This document shows, piece by piece, positions 57,988 through 58,090 of a stretch of 58,090 bases of DNA; positions within the stretch are counted from its first letter, which is position 1; every line of letters starts with the position of its first letter. Origin of the DNA: an uncultured Prevotellaceae bacterium (lineage in GTDB: Bacteria > Bacteroidota > Bacteroidia > Bacteroidales > Bacteroidaceae). Where the stretch lies: contig CADCDK010000014.1 in the NCBI GenBank assembly GCA_902800185.1, positions 1 through 58,090 of the forward strand, written 5' to 3'. Both the position numbers and the translations under genes were made by a program. The notes under the pieces are model-generated. The model did no database searches, was not told the DNA's origin, and saw only the letters and a list, made by a program, of their open reading frames with translations.

Positions 57988-58090
57988 TTACTGTACCTTG
58001 GTCATCTCGAAGGTGGCGGTATAGGTGGTGCCATCCTCACGCATACGCAGGGCCTTCCACTTCATCACACCGTCCTTGATGCTCTCAATC
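57988..58090 (-). CDS. C-terminal end of an unidentified gene (partial)
   Basis: The last 33 codons of a gene that continues beyond the window, ending in TAA at 57988-57990. It reads IESIKDGVMKWKALRM then DGTTYTATFEMTKVQ, with natural codon use and alternating polar/hydrophobic residues, as in a small beta-sheet protein. No family is recognised. Confidence 0.5.
   Translation of the reverse strand, partial: IESIKDGVMKWKALRMREDGTTYTATFEMTKVQ

Overview
The window is a chromosomal segment from a Bacteroidota bacterium, most likely in or near Prevotellaceae. The evidence is the repeated Bacteroidota sigma-ABfrI promoter signature (TTTG, 19-20 nt, TAnnTTTG) before many genes, an UpxY/NusG-type antiterminator heading a polysaccharide locus, a Bacteroidota-style glycogen cluster (GH57, GT4, GH133), pectin-degrading PL11/CE12 enzymes, a macroglobulin-like secreted protein, a TonB-dependent receptor and a type IX-like C-terminal tail. 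There is no prophage, transposase or CRISPR array.

Layout. 1-5300 (minus): end of an exopolysaccharide/capsule operon running antiterminator, split sugar transferase, ATP-grasp, WbqC, DegT aminotransferase. 5480-10250 (minus): glycogen operon. 10400-13600 (minus): DAG-kinase-like lipid kinase, miaA, gap. 13800-16080 (plus): mscL and a SulP anion transporter, then a highly structured intergenic region. 16300-20500 (minus): small membrane protein, AmgK-RapZ fusion, MurU and guaA, a cell-wall sugar recycling unit. 20506-20892: gene-free, with a candidate small RNA. 20890-25920 (plus, GC-rich): PL11 lyase, then PepP and an AsmA-like protein. 25960-27900 (minus): groES-groEL. 28040-39010 (minus): pectin (rhamnogalacturonan) operon of CE12 esterase, giant PL11 lyase with repeats, two-domain esterase, macroglobulin-like protein and a mannonate-type SDR. 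39110-42280 (minus): TonB receptor and SDR. 42510-48715 (plus): ugd, sppA, lpxK, pnp, thiL, followed by tRNA-Phe. 48980-50400 (minus): DUF721/DciA-like protein and recF.

50420-57560 is the most unusual region: a compact phosphoserine/threonine signalling island. A divergent promoter pair separates a transmembrane Ser/Thr kinase with C-terminal MORN repeats (minus) from a tight five-gene operon (plus): FHA-membrane-zinc ribbon protein, membrane-anchored His/Asn-rich EF-hand protein, exported caspase-like protease, zinc ribbon-FHA protein, PP2C phosphatase. Two exported proteins sharing an AGGxxKRP N-terminus lie on either side, one with a sulfatase-modifying-factor (SUMF) fold. It has the parts of a complete write/read/erase phosphorylation circuit coupled to a protease, and I do not recognise it as a named system. 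The window ends in a truncated UmuC tail and a partial gene.
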